DNA of 64,000 nucleotides, taken from Burhinus oedicnemus (taxonomy: Eukaryota > Chordata > Aves > Charadriiformes > Burhinidae). The notes beneath the pieces are model-generated. The model saw nothing but the letters and a program-made list of their open reading frames with translations. It made no database searches and was not told the origin of the DNA. Every line of letters starts with the position of its first letter. The first letter of the stretch is position 1. Positions 12,471 to 25,205 of this stretch are shown here, one piece after another. The position numbers and the translations under genes were made by a program. The stretch lies in NCBI GenBank assembly GCA_008921705.1, contig VFFE01007072.1, positions 1,231,090-1,295,089 of the forward strand. Reading direction: 5' to 3'.

Positions 12471-15400
12471 ACCAACAGAAGAGTTTTGAATGCAACATTT
12501 TCCCATAAGTCACTTCCCATTATACCCTTTTGCCACCTGGACTCCATCTCCTTAAATCTGCTTTATTAGTCCCACATGCCTTTATTCAGCGAAGTGCTCG
12601 AGCTTTGATGGAATGGAAGGGATGTAAGCGAACACTGAACGGCTTTCCTGAACTGGTGCTGCAGCCGCACTCCCGATTAATGCCTCCTTTCATATAACTG
12701 CATCCCCACACTACACGCAGGGAACAGCCTCCCACTTGTAGTTCCCAAACATGCTGGTTTTCTCTTCCAAACCCGCTTGCAAAATCCACTGCGTCCCATC
12801 TGCCTCCAGCTCATGACTTTGTGCCGTTGTTCTTTACATGATGGAGGCACCTTTTGCTAAGTGCCATTTAGTGCTCGACACCACCAAGTGCCTAAACTCC
12901 CATGGGGTTCAGTCCCCACTGGTTCCCAGGAGCGGGGTATCACCCACAGCCCCGCAGGTCTGGGGGCTGGCAGCCTGCAGCTGGCACTGCTGCGCCCTCT
13001 TTCTACCACCTCTAACCCTCACTTGGCCCCCAGGGGATTTAATTTAGGTCCCCAAAAGGCACAAAACACTTTTTCCCCTCCTGATTTTGGTTGCATTTGA
13101 TTTCTGGCTACTTAGTAAGCTGACTCACCCCATCAAGGTGAGCCTCTGGGCTGATGCATGGGAATCCCCAGAAGTGGAGTGGGAGGAGGAGAGGAGTTCG
13201 ACAGTACTGGATTAACTAATTGTAGAATCATACCCTAATTAGGAAACAGACAGTGGCAGCTCCATATATACTTCCCACAGTCGATCTCCATGCACCTTCT
13301 CCTTTACATCTGCATTTTACAATACAAAAATATGAGAAAATATTTTAGTGTAGATTTCCTGAAAACAATGGCAATTTTTGCACCTGGATGGATTTTCAGC
13401 AGCATCTAAGCATATTTCAAAGCTGGTATATGTTAGCTATACACCTACTTTTAAGTTAAAGATGCAAACAGTTTGTTCACATCATACTCCAGATCAAAAT
13501 GTGGGAGGTGGGAACTTTAAACTTCACAGTGTTTGACCTGAACTCAAGTGAAAACATCTGAAGGCTTTTATGGGTGTTTGTATTTCTCAGTGATAGGAAT
13601 CAAGGTAAAAGCAACTTGATGGTTTCTTTTTATCGCTTTCCAGGCACAGTACAAAAACAGGAATCTGTTAATTACTTCAGACACCGATGAGGTTGGATTG
13701 GCAGCAACAAGGAGCTCTGAGCCTTTTCCTTGTAACTACTGTCATGAAAAGCCCCCGTGTGTTTCCTTCCTCGCCACATGTCTCACAAAGAGATTTACGG
13801 CTGTGTTTTAACCACATGTCAATGAGCCATTCAGGATTTACAGGCAGCAAATTTGGAGGCTTATCTGTGACAGAATTTTCCCACTGATAGGCCATAATTT
13901 ATAATAAGTGCTTGCATATTTAATTAGCTGTATGATGAGATGAAATACTGCAGAACGGTGGCCTAAACGAAGGAGGCAAGTCAGTGGCACCGTATCCCTT
14001 CCTAGGAGGGTGAAGAGTAAGCAGGACCAGAGGAATGAGATCAGATTTCTTAGCTGCGCCATGCTGCTCACAAGCACCAGCAAGTAAGTGTATAGAAATA
14101 CCAAGAAATGGATGTTTATTTGCATGTCCTGAGGTTTTGCTTTAGTTCTTGCAGGATCTCTTACCATCAATGCTACTTCTGTCAATTTCTTTTCAACCGG
14201 ACTCCCAAACTTCCCAGCAGAGACAAGGACCTATACAGTGAATTTAAGCTGGTGATCATGTTGACTTGTTTTAGCCACCTTTTACTAAACAAAGGGTTTG
14301 AAAGACATTTCTCCAGGGGTTTATTTGTTTGTTTGTTTTTTCAGTCCACGCGCACAGGACAGAGGGTCTGTGAGCCTGGAACAGAGAGAGGCAATAGGCT
14401 TGTGAGAGGACGCCAAGGAAAAGGCCTGGGGCAGGGGAGAGCTGAACACCCGTATTTTCTTTACATGATGTCTCTTGGCACTGTGTTTCTTGACAGCAAT
14501 TAGCCACTTTCACAACAGGCACGCTGGGGAATGGGACAGCATGGCAAGGAGTCCCTGCAGTAGGTCTAAGCAATACAATTTCCTGTTACCAGAGATACAT
14601 TTTTTTCTGAGGTCTTCTCCCAGCTGGTTTCTTCTCAGCCAATGAAAGCTCAAATCCAGCTAAGGTGGTGTCAGCTCCTCCCTCTCATTTTTTGGCATGT
14701 GCCCAAAGTGTAATCTTCCTCCATGTTTCAAAGATCAAAGCTTCCATTGGGGCTGTGAGCGTTTCCAGTTTAAGTTGTTGTAACCTCTTCTGCAACGTAT
14801 CCACGTAGCCATAAGAGCATATACAACTCAAACACTACAGCAACTTGCCAAGTTGTGTTCAGCTGAGTTTTTCACTTCCATTTGGAGTTTGCTGTTATGG
14901 ATCACAATATTGAAATCAGCATATGTCAGACAAATAATTAAGAGCTGTTGAGCTGACTCCAAAAAGCTCTCCATCGCACCCTAATTTCAAGCTAGATTTC
15001 TTTGGTTCATCTCTAAGGTTCAGTAACTCCATTCCTCCAGATCCTTTATTCTTAGCACCAGTGTTGATATTCTTATCACTCCTTTTGGCTCAAAAGGTGG
15101 AAATACCTCCAGGCTCGGCCTACTATGCCTCTTATTATCATCCCACCAACCCTAGGGAAACCTGACCCAAATTAAGAGGTGACAGCACCCATCCTTCTTC
15201 CACTTTCTTTTCTTGCCCCATTGACAGTCATTTCAATATAATGTTTAGCATATAAACACTTTGGTGCAAAAACCACATTTTACCTTTCACAAAGTGCTCA
15301 CGGCACCTTCAGAAAACGTGTAATTACTACAGAAGTAGAATTTTGCTATTTGAACTATCAGTCCTTACACACCTTCCAGGGGACCAATATGAATTTCAAA

Positions 15401-18400
15401 AGTAAAGTTAAGCACAAAATATACTTTAGAAGACAGCTTTTCAAGGTGCCTTCCTACATTTTAAAGGATTTGCAGAGCACAACCCCATCCTTGTTTCTGT
15501 CTCTAGTTACCTGTAAGACACTCAGGAATTCCTGAAGCACAACAAAAAGCCAACTTAGGTGTAAACACAACACATGCATAGCAGCAATAAAATAAGTAAC
15601 CCATTTTTAAAACTAATTATTGGAGCATGCAGTCTCCAGCAGAGTTTCACCGCTCTATTAGTTCAGCTCATTCTTTACCAATAGGTAAAAACAGCAGGAT
15701 CAACATGGAACTGTGCAAATAAATAAGAAAAGCAGTAATATAACTTGCAAAGGGTTCCAGGAAGGTGTTGCCTCTCTCTTGCAAAGCAACAGTCTTCTCT
15801 CTCTGATCCCTTATGCTTTCGCCATTCATCTAAGGTTGGAAGTAAGACGAAATTCTTAAATCAGAGGCTGGGGAGTACGCCAGGCTTCTGAGCCCAGGCT
15901 GTGAAAGGCCCCCTCTGTCCATTGCAGAGTTCTACAGTGACTGCAGACAGCAGATCTGAGACAGCCTTTCAGGCCTGCCTTTATCAGTCAAATCTCCTCT
16001 TGCGCTCTGGAGCAGCCCCCTGGAGAGGCTTCAGCCCCCCTGGTTGTGCTGGCGCGAGGGGGCTCGGCAGTGTGCACCCCCAGCCAGCCGGACTCCAGGC
16101 TGCCAGACTTTCCCTTCACGTAGCCAGTTGGCTCTCAAGCAGCAGCAGCCTCCCTCTGCTTGCAGGACTTCTCTTCCTCACACCAGTTTCGATGTATGGA
16201 AAAATAAGATACCTGTCAGGAGAAGAAATTAAGCACCTCTCAGCCTTATTACGTTCCTTCCATTTTATAGGTAGGCAGTTTCTTTCTTGTTTGCTTTGCA
16301 AAAGACATTACAATAATAATTAACCAGTGGAAAGAGTGTGCTTTTGATTCCTTCGGATGAATTGCCTTAGAGAGACTGTGTCTGAAGTAGAAGAGATTAG
16401 TACTATGTTTACTAACACACGACAGGCTCAGTGAGAAAAGGGGGGATTAATCCCTCAAAAAGGGCTGTTATAAAACCCACCACAAGTAATCAATATACCC
16501 CAAAAGAGCAAAGGCAGCAATGGAGCAAACCCTTAATGTGAACCAGACTGAGTAACATGAAACAATCAGCTTGATGGGTGAAGTAGTGATTTGGCAAATG
16601 TTCTGACACTCCTTGCCATGGGATTTCCGGAAAGTCATGGTGAAAGTAAGTAAACATGCCTCATCAGAAATAACATTAGCAACAGGCACAGAAGTAATGC
16701 ACAGCCGAGCCGTTCATTCAGAAAAGAGATTCCTTCCTTTACCTGACACTAAATCTTACCCTCTGCGTGGTGCTACAAAGCAACTTGGATATGAACTTAA
16801 CGTGGGGTTCGCTTCCATCAAAATACTTTTGAGCTGGAGGTGCAACGATGTGATGGCGGAGTTCACACTTCATGACAAAACTGAGAGGTTGCCTGAACGA
16901 ATCCATAGCCATTATGAATGTTTGAGGAAACAATCTGGGAGCTGGCACTTTCTGGCTCCTAATCTCATGCTTTATCCATTACACAAAGAAATTCTGTTTC
17001 AGTGACAGGATTACCCAGGCCTTTCTGGGGAGTTTTAAGCCAAATCGATTTCCTCACCTGGAAAAAAAGAATAAGAGGGTTAAAACACGTAAAGGGTTTT
17101 AAACATTCACACTGAAAATGCTAATTGCTATCCTCCATGTAGCAACTGAATCTTCTTTTTTTGTTTATATTTAATTGAAGGAACTCCTCCCATCCCTGGG
17201 GAGCGTGAACTGTGCAGAATGGAGAGAAGCAGAAAAGGGATGTCTCATTTTGTCAAGAGAGAGGGGGATTCAGTCCCTGCAGGAAAAGGAATTTAATACA
17301 TAAAATCACTTTATAAATCTTCATCTCCAGAGCTACTAATCCAGGATTCCTTCAACATCTCCAAACTCAGATGATCTTCTAATGCCCAGCCCCTCTCTCT
17401 GATTAGCTGCAAAGAGATGTGAACTTTTTTGGTGACACCAAACTTGGGGGGAATTTGAGACAATCGCCTAGACTGGAAATCAACAGCAACAATTGTATAC
17501 AAAGGTTTGGATTTTTGGATAAAACATCAGGGCCCATGAGGAACATTCCTGCATTAAAGTCAGCATTTGATTCCAAAATTTGACATCTCCAAGATGCTAC
17601 AGAGCTTTCCAGAAAACAAGAGCATCACTCAAAGTGTGACAGGGGCTTCTAACTCTTACAACATCATCTCAAACAGGCATTAACAGTAAGCTTTAAACAC
17701 TGAACACTGGGGCTTGATGCAGCTCCAGGAAAGTGCTTTGCTAAGCTTCAGAGAGGATGTGCTAAATTTGGAATGTTGTCCAAAGAGAAAACCAATTATT
17801 TTCACCAGAAGTCCATCTAATGTTTTGCAACAACCTTAAAGCAGGCAGATATAACAAGGGATGGCAAGTAGCCACTGACGTGAATTATATTTCATCCCAG
17901 CTTCAAGGTTGCTTGTCAAATACAAATAGTGATCAAACACTGAGAAGACACATAGTGTTCAACATGCAGCACAAAGCGAAGGGAGCTTGCAGTGTGGATG
18001 AGGGACAGCCTCCTGTCTTCTACAGGAGATCCCAGCTGGTTGTGTGTTTGCTACTGAGAACCTGATCAAGACAGTGACCAATTTTGTGTTGCAGAAGACA
18101 CCAATGTAGGCCAACATTTCTCCTGCACTTTTTAGTATAGTCACATCTCTGCAACCACCAGCTCTAGCATGCTCTTAGAGGTCTTAGCATGGTCACCTAA
18201 ATGCAAAATACATCACCCAAAATGTACTCCGAGTCACTCAAACCAGAGTGGGTTCCCACTCCCACTGGAGTATGTCCTCTGGCAAGACACCGATTCATGG
18301 CTCTGCTGCTCTGACTCCAGTGTGTCCTGTTTATTCAGGTGCTTTCTGCACAGGTCCTGATGCTGTAGACCCTTGTTTCAAACTGCCTCATCCACAACAA

Positions 18401-18782
18401 GAAGCAGATGGCCTTACAGCACCCTAGCTCCATCTGCTTCCCCACATCACCACCACACTGCAAACCAAGTCAGGGAGCTGGAGCTGGTTCCAGATCAGAA
18501 GTTTTAAGCCAGCTTGCCCTCAGTCAGATCCATTTTGCAATGCTAAATGCTGCCGAGAAGAAAGGAGCACAGTACCCCACCCTTGCTGTTTATATGCTGC
18601 AGGACCAGCTGAATCTTCGAGGTGCTGCCAGTGATACCAACAGCAACACAGAGCAGCCCAGCAGAGTCACCGCATACGGATTCCTGATTTCTTTGTTTAT
18701 GGAGCACGGTTTGAAACTGTTCTCTGGACAAGATGATCACCAGATGTCCTTGCAGTAGTGTCCAAGCAGTTTCCAAAATATT
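12471..18782. other. Intergenic, no gene recognised
   Basis: Unique sequence with scattered chance ORFs on both strands (up to 140 codons at 15901-16323), none showing splice structure, family motifs or conserved domain words. Confidence 0.6.
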
Positions 18783-18880
18783 GTGACAACACTCCTTTGA
18801 GGTAGAGGCAGCATTATCACTATTTTCAGATGAGACATTAACAAACTATTTCCACTAATTTTAAGAGCCTGCCTTAAGAC
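18783..18880 (+). repeat. MIR-like SINE relic
   Basis: ACACTCCTTTGAGGTAG, then CATTATCACTATTTTCAGATGAG and ACATTAACAAACT follow the MIR 3' core (CCTATGAGGTAGGTA...CATTTTACAGATGAGGAAACT). An ancient amniote repeat. The borders are approximate. Confidence 0.6.
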
Positions 18881-21800
18881 TTGAAGAATCCCAGTTTCTA
18901 GAATTCACAGCTTTATATAGCACTACTACTACAGTCTGTAGTAGGCACTACCAGAGACTTGCGGTACTGGACGTCTGCAGCACAGACCCCTGTTACCTCC
19001 AGCTGAAGCCATCAAGACTCAGCAGTTCTTCATATCAGAGCTTCACATCTCAAGCTAAGTGCTGAACAGAGAAGTTAAAAGTTACCTTTTCTGAAAATTA
19101 TAGCTGAAATGACCTGGCACCATCCCATAATAATTCTGTCTATGGAGACACAGAAACAAGATTCAGCCCTCCAGAACAGACTGAGCTGATCTGAGCATGA
19201 CCTGATTCCATCTGCAGCCCTGTTCCCCACTCAAGACGCTGCTTTGAGATCATCTCATTTTACTTTGATGTCAACGAGCTGAGTAAAGTTGCCCAGATGG
19301 TCTTATCTCCACTTGAATTGCAACCTTAATCGTATTCTCCAAAGTGAATACTTTGTGGTTTGGTTTTTTGGTTTGGGGTTTGTTTTTTTTTTTTTTCTTT
19401 CCCCAAAAGATTTAATTCGAAGAGGAGCAATTTCTAGTGTGTCGATGATGTGATGCATGTTGACTCTTTTGTGGTTCAACAGCAGCACTGGAAAACATTG
19501 GGCTCGCACAAGGTAAGAGGCTGGCGACTAAGAGCTGTTGTAGATTGCCATGCTTTTGGTAACCAATACCTACAGAGGAATAAAGCATGTATTTTCGCAA
19601 ACAGCTATGAAAGCTGTTGCCCAGGAGCACTGAGACTCCTGAATCTCTGGTTACAACCCAACTTCTGGAGGGGACTGTGGTTCAAAGGGATTGTCTTCTC
19701 ATTTTTGCCCATTGTCCTTCAATGCCCAGCTTCTCCTCCTTGTTGTTGTTTGCTCTCAGATCTTCCTTTGACTTTATTCTCTGTCACTGGTTCCTTGTTC
19801 CAGTCCTTGATCCATTCGCTTAGTCCCCTCACTCCCTGGGCTAGCTTAACTTTCTATTTTATGTTTGACTCACCTTCATTGCGGGTCAGTCTGAACCACC
19901 AGACTTCAGTCTGGAACAGCTGAGCCCGAAGTGCCCATTCCCTGCTGTTGCCTCTGCCCTGGGGACAGCAATTTTGTGAACTGCTTCAGCCAAGTATTAA
20001 AGTGGTAAGTCTCACAGAAATTCCCAGGGCTTCAATTTCGCCATGCTGGAGCCTCTTCTGGAAATTAGGCAAAGACTTCTAAATCACGTGGATGGTTTGG
20101 CCAATTCTACCTCTCATGTCTACTGAAAACTGCAAGTCTTTTCATTATTTCAGGCAGATGTTAGTGGATGATTCAGGGAGCAGATACACATAGTTGCCAG
20201 CCACTGAGCTAAAGAAGTCTAAGAGTCCAAGAGATGATAAAGTTGAGCAGAACTGAGAGTTATCCAAGCTTGTAGCTTGTGCTCAGCTCCCCTGGGAACG
20301 CACAACACACACTGAGCAATGGATTCCAAAATATTAAGAAATAAGATAGCGTGTAAGAAAAATAAGGATCTCCTGTTGAATTACGGAGTTAGGTCATTAA
20401 TGCTTGTTCATATTACATTACTCACACTTGAGAGACAAATAACTATCTGTTGCCTCACTAACCCACATATTTATTTGAACAAATATTTCCCAAGAAGTAG
20501 AGAGAGAGAACCATTTCAACAGAAAAGTTCTATATTATGGTCTTATCATAACAAGCCACTTCACAGTACGCTGATGTGTATCGTATACAAGCATCCATTG
20601 TAAAAAGCTATTAAGTGAATCTCATTTCATGGTGCTGACATGTTTGTTCAATTCACAGAGGTCATTAGCTCATAACGGGGCCTCTCATTTCCATATGCCC
20701 TACTGAGATTTTGCTATATTTCAGAATCAAACCTTTATATGACCATTATTAACTCCAAAGGACATGATCAGCACCATATAAAGTCAATTTATATAAAAAT
20801 CCTGCAATCATTCAAAACAAATTTTATATTAAAAAAGAAAATCTACAATCTCTGAATGGAAAGGATATTAGTACGTGATTAGTTCAACTTAACATGCTTA
20901 ATATGTTTAACAGAAGGCTAACCTTTTAAAAAGAAAAAGAAAAAAAATACCCAATCCTAAACAAAACTACCTATTTTCCTCTCAGTTGAAAATGCTGTTC
21001 AGCTGCCTGTTTACAGGCCGGCCTATAAACACGTTGCTGGAGGTGAGCTGTGTGTGGAGGTGAATCGCTGCTTATGGTTTGACCAAACAAGTCGGCTATT
21101 GCCACCGGAGTGCCAGCCTGACCCTCAGCCCAGCAAGCAGAGCCGTGCCAGGCAGCAGCACTGCCCCCTCTCCCCGATGGGCTCCACTGTGCTGGAGCTG
21201 TGCCAGGTCCGAGCAGTAGAAAACACACAGGAGAAAGTCAAAACTTCTGAAAAAAACCAACAGGCTATGGGAGTAGACAGCTGCTAACTAGCAGACTGCC
21301 CTCACCCACACGCGTGCACATACAGTTTTAAGGGTGTGAAAGACTATTTGGTGGCATGGACTGATACCTTCTGCATGAATATACTTCCGTCTCCTGGTTC
21401 TGCTCCTCAACCCAATGGGGTTTGAAACCTCAACATCCTGAGCAGCTCATGTCTGAGGCTGTAAAAAAAGAAAAAAAAAGAGTAGAGGAAAAGAAAATGG
21501 GGGGAAGGGAAAGGGAAGACACAAGAGTAAGGGGAGGGGGGTGCAGAGAAGAGAAGGAGCCTGAGAACTGATGGGATGAGAGGTGGCCCTTGTCCATGCA
21601 GTGAATTCAGTTTGTGAGAGCTACGCAGCAGTTCCCCTTCCACTCTCTCCCCCTTCCCCAGCCTGGCAAGGTGCTGGTACAGCATAAGCAGGTGCATGAA
21701 ATGTCCTAAACAACTCACCTGAAGAGCAGATGTGGCTGATGAACAGACTGGTCATCATGCAGGAGGGGCTGGAGCAAAATTCCTGGCGGTTACGACTGCA

Positions 21801-24800
21801 GCTCGGGTGAGCTCAAGTATTTCTTGTCTATTTTATCCTGCCACCCAGAAAGGGCAGAGAAGTCATTTGCATGCAAATAGAAGACTTGAGCTGTAATTTG
21901 AAGGAAGAGAGCCCAAAACCAGCCTGAATGATACTGCGATCCAAAAGGCTGGGACAGTCATGTCCCTCCAATCAATGTCAAAGCCCCAAGAATATTAGGT
22001 ACTAGACATGCAACAACTCACCACCTGGAGCTTCTTTTAACATTCATTTTTACTTTAAATAAGAGTTTCAAAAAAATACCCCAAGATTTGTCAGGAGTTG
22101 CTTCAGGAGCCCAGCATGTGGAGCAGGATCATCCCAGCCTGAAAGTCTGCCCAGACTGAATCTTCCCGTCATCCTCGAGTGAAGGAAGCCTACATCTTAT
22201 TTAAGTACAAGAAAGATAGATGAATGAGAAAAAACAGCAGTCAAACTGGGAAAAGCTGGAAGGGCTCTCAATGGCCTGGTAATATCTGCTCCAACTGGTG
22301 ACACTGATTACCTAAAATTGGCCCAGACTCTAGGGACAGGTACAAATCATTGGCTTGACTCAGAACCATGACCAGAAATACGTATTGATAAAAGTATAGC
22401 TCCTCTGTGCACAAAGGCCAATTCCCCATTGTATTTCTGTGCAGCCCAAGTACACATTACATAGGTAATTATAGAATAGGTAAATCAGGTTCAAAGTATG
22501 TTTGATTTTTGTAGTACAACTGTAAATCACATCTTTAGAAGCTTTCCCTATTCTTAATAGCATAAGACATTAAAGGAAAAGTAAAAGAGAAAATCCAAGC
22601 TCTCAGTTTCACGTAGATGACAGGTATTCAGTCACAATAAATTGCTTGACTCTGGAAAAGAAATGGAGCTCTTGCTACGTTCTCAGTTAACACTAAGGAA
22701 TACAGCACTCAAGGACAACAGTAGAAAATTAAGCAGCTGTTATGTTATACACATTATCAGTGTCTTGTTTTGATTTTATAAATGCATTTTTCTCCAACCA
22801 AATTGTTGAACTTCTATTGAAAAAATGCTGTATTCAACTGCGCTCCCCACGCTATTTTATTTAGATTTTCCTATCTCCTACATTACAGCAGTAGTCAATA
22901 ACCAATTTCTTGAAGTCTTTTATCAATTCTCTTATAATTGCACGTCTCTTCCATGAAGAAACATACAAAAAAGCTTTGTTCTCTCTCCTTTGTGTCTTGT
23001 CCTCGCTTGTAAGTGCTGCATGTTTTATTAAGTACCTGGAAGATTTTCAGTGCTGTAAAAACAAATGTCTATTTTTAAAAATCTGACTCTTAAAATTAAA
23101 GCAATTGAAAGTGTTCAGTATTTTGAAATTAGTCAAGTACAAACACATGAATTCCAACATCTTAAGATGACTGCATCCTTTGATAAAAGCATTTGAGATA
23201 GAGAAACATTTTTTTATACATACTGCTCCAAACACAAGAAAAAGAAAGATGCTTGCCCTGACTCTGGAACTGTAAGACGTCCATAAGGGACAAGGAACAT
23301 CTATGCCTGGAGGAGAAATAAGCTGTAGTAGCCCGCTGGCCACAGAGCTGGGAGCAGACAACGGAAAACCAAGACAAGAGACTCAAATCAGCCCAGGGCA
23401 TCATCCTGCTCCAAAACAGCTTAAACCCTCTGCTTTGGTGGATGTCTTTTGAGTGATCTGCCTTTCTTGAAGCTTGGACTTCTCTCAGATGACTGTTACA
23501 TCAGTAAGCTGGAAAAAGAATTGAAGGTAAAGAAATAATGGAGGAAAACAAGTGAAGATGGCAGCACCTCCATGGGTGAGTTCAAAATACCTAAAAGCAG
23601 TGGAAACTGCCTTAGGAAGGGGAGTGATAGAACTGAGAGAACACGTTTAATCTCTCCAAGTCTCTCTTCACTGTGGTGACAGATCATCTGAGTCCCTCCT
23701 CTTCCTTCTTCCCTACCTCCAGTTTTTCAGTGTACAGAAAAATTAGGAATTAAGTGACTAAAACTAGCAAAACAATGATGCACTGTCAATAAATTCCGTA
23801 TCAACTTGAAAAGCTGTACTCAAGTATTTCCAATACTGCTAAAAACCCTTCTTTCCACATTTACTTCAAGGCGACTCCTGGGTGGGAGATGAGCTACCAA
23901 AAGACTGAAGTCTTTTCTATAGTGCCAAAGTTTAAGGCATTAAAAACTGGAAAGATTTAACAAAATAAGTGACTAGAAGCTGAGCAGAACCAGCAGCGTA
24001 AGGTAAAACATGTCTAGGACTGCTTCTACATCGGCTGTCCTGGGCGCTGAAGGAAGACTGTGGCCACCTTTCCGTTGCTCTCACGGTGTCCCCTGGGGTC
24101 CCGCGCTGAAACCCACACCCAGGCAGACCCAGCCAGGCTTGGCACAAGCCCTTCCAGCACCCACAAGAAACAGAGGGTTACTCACATGGATTCAAACAGC
24201 TTTTAAATTGTGAGCGAGTTCAAGTCATCCCTCCTTTTCCTGGAAAGGTGAGGAACAGATAACTTCCAGAAGAGGCTTTTTTCCTGAAATAAGTTTTTGA
24301 AAAGGGGAAAAGTCAATCAGGCCTTGAAAAGTGCTTTCATTCCTAATGTGCTTTCAACCTTTTTCCTTATTTTTAGGGCATATTTTAATTTAAAGTTTAT
24401 CAGTTACTTACATTTTACAGTATGATTTATATATATAAAATATAGGAAGATTTAGAAAATGAAAAGTGCGTTTTCAGAATGAAATGCTTCATATTAACAC
24501 TTCTGAAATTCAATTCTGTGGATAAAAGTAAAATAGAATAGAATAAAATAGAATAATAATACATAAAAAAAAGTAAAAATAATTTTAAAAATCCTATTTG
24601 ACCTGAAACGACATTTGGAGTAATTTTTGGAGAGCATTTCTTTTGCCCGTTATTGTTGAGACCATTCCTTTTTTATTTTTAACACAGCAAAGAAAAAAAT
24701 AACTGCCAGTCACGTAAGCTCATCTCACTCCAGCCTTCCAAAATTTCTAAAATGAATCCGATTCAAAACATTCACTCAACCAATTCACAACAAAATTAAG

Positions 24801-24854
24801 ACTCCCAAAGAGGCGCAGATGTAAAAACTTGAATTCACTCTATCATATTGTTTT
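18881..24854. other. Intergenic, no gene recognised
   Basis: Contains a T/G-rich simple tract at about 19358-19398 and a purine tract at 21463-21540. No exon of ENPP2, the usual neighbour, was found. Confidence 0.55.
21463..21540 (+). repeat. Polypurine tract
   Basis: Nearly 80 bases almost wholly A and G, with G runs in its second half. It may form unusual DNA structure. Low complexity, not coding. Confidence 0.7.
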
Positions 24855-25205
24855 CTCAGCGTGAAGTCGCAAGGAGCAGCCGAGCCAAACGAACCAGCGG
24901 CTGCGGCCAAAGAGGGTTTTGTCCCTGCTCGCGCCTCCCTCCCTCCCTTTCCCCACTCCACCCTCGGCTCCACGAGCCCAGCATCAGCCTCGCTGCCTTT
25001 TAAGCCTCTGCCCAAAAGTTTTGGCTCGCTAACGCAGCAAGAACGAGCCCGCTTTTATTTGCAGGTTGGAGTTAAATGGAGCCCCAGAAGAGCCCCGTTA
25101 GCACCCAGAAACTCTAACGTGGGACTACGGGGTCAGGGGCTGGGGGGAGAAATAACTCCTTGCCGCAGCGGTGGCAAGCCGTTAGATCAGCCCAAAGCGT
25201 ACGCC
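24855..25205. promoter_or_regulatory. Isolated CpG-rich patch, possible promoter or enhancer
   Basis: I count 23 CpG dinucleotides between 24860 and 25202, close to the number expected from base composition, whereas the surrounding DNA is strongly CpG-depleted. It lies about 3.3 kb beyond the TAF2 3' end and outside any exon I recognise. An open frame of 129 codons on the plus strand (24861-25250) is probably a by-product of the GC content. It might be an alternative or non-coding-RNA promoter, or a distal control element. No transcription start motif is decisive. Confidence 0.45.

Noticed and set aside
15901..16323. 140-codon plus-strand open frame
   Set aside because: GC-rich first half gives a chance open frame; no conserved words.
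16613..17005. 130-codon plus-strand open frame with a fairly protein-like composition
   Set aside because: I checked it for known domains and found none. The opposite strand is also open. Kept out pending a protein search.
19450..19923. 157-codon open frame on the plus strand, the longest in the window
   Set aside because: No recognisable motif, overlaps competing frames, no plausible promoter or splice context. Length is within chance for a 64-kb window.
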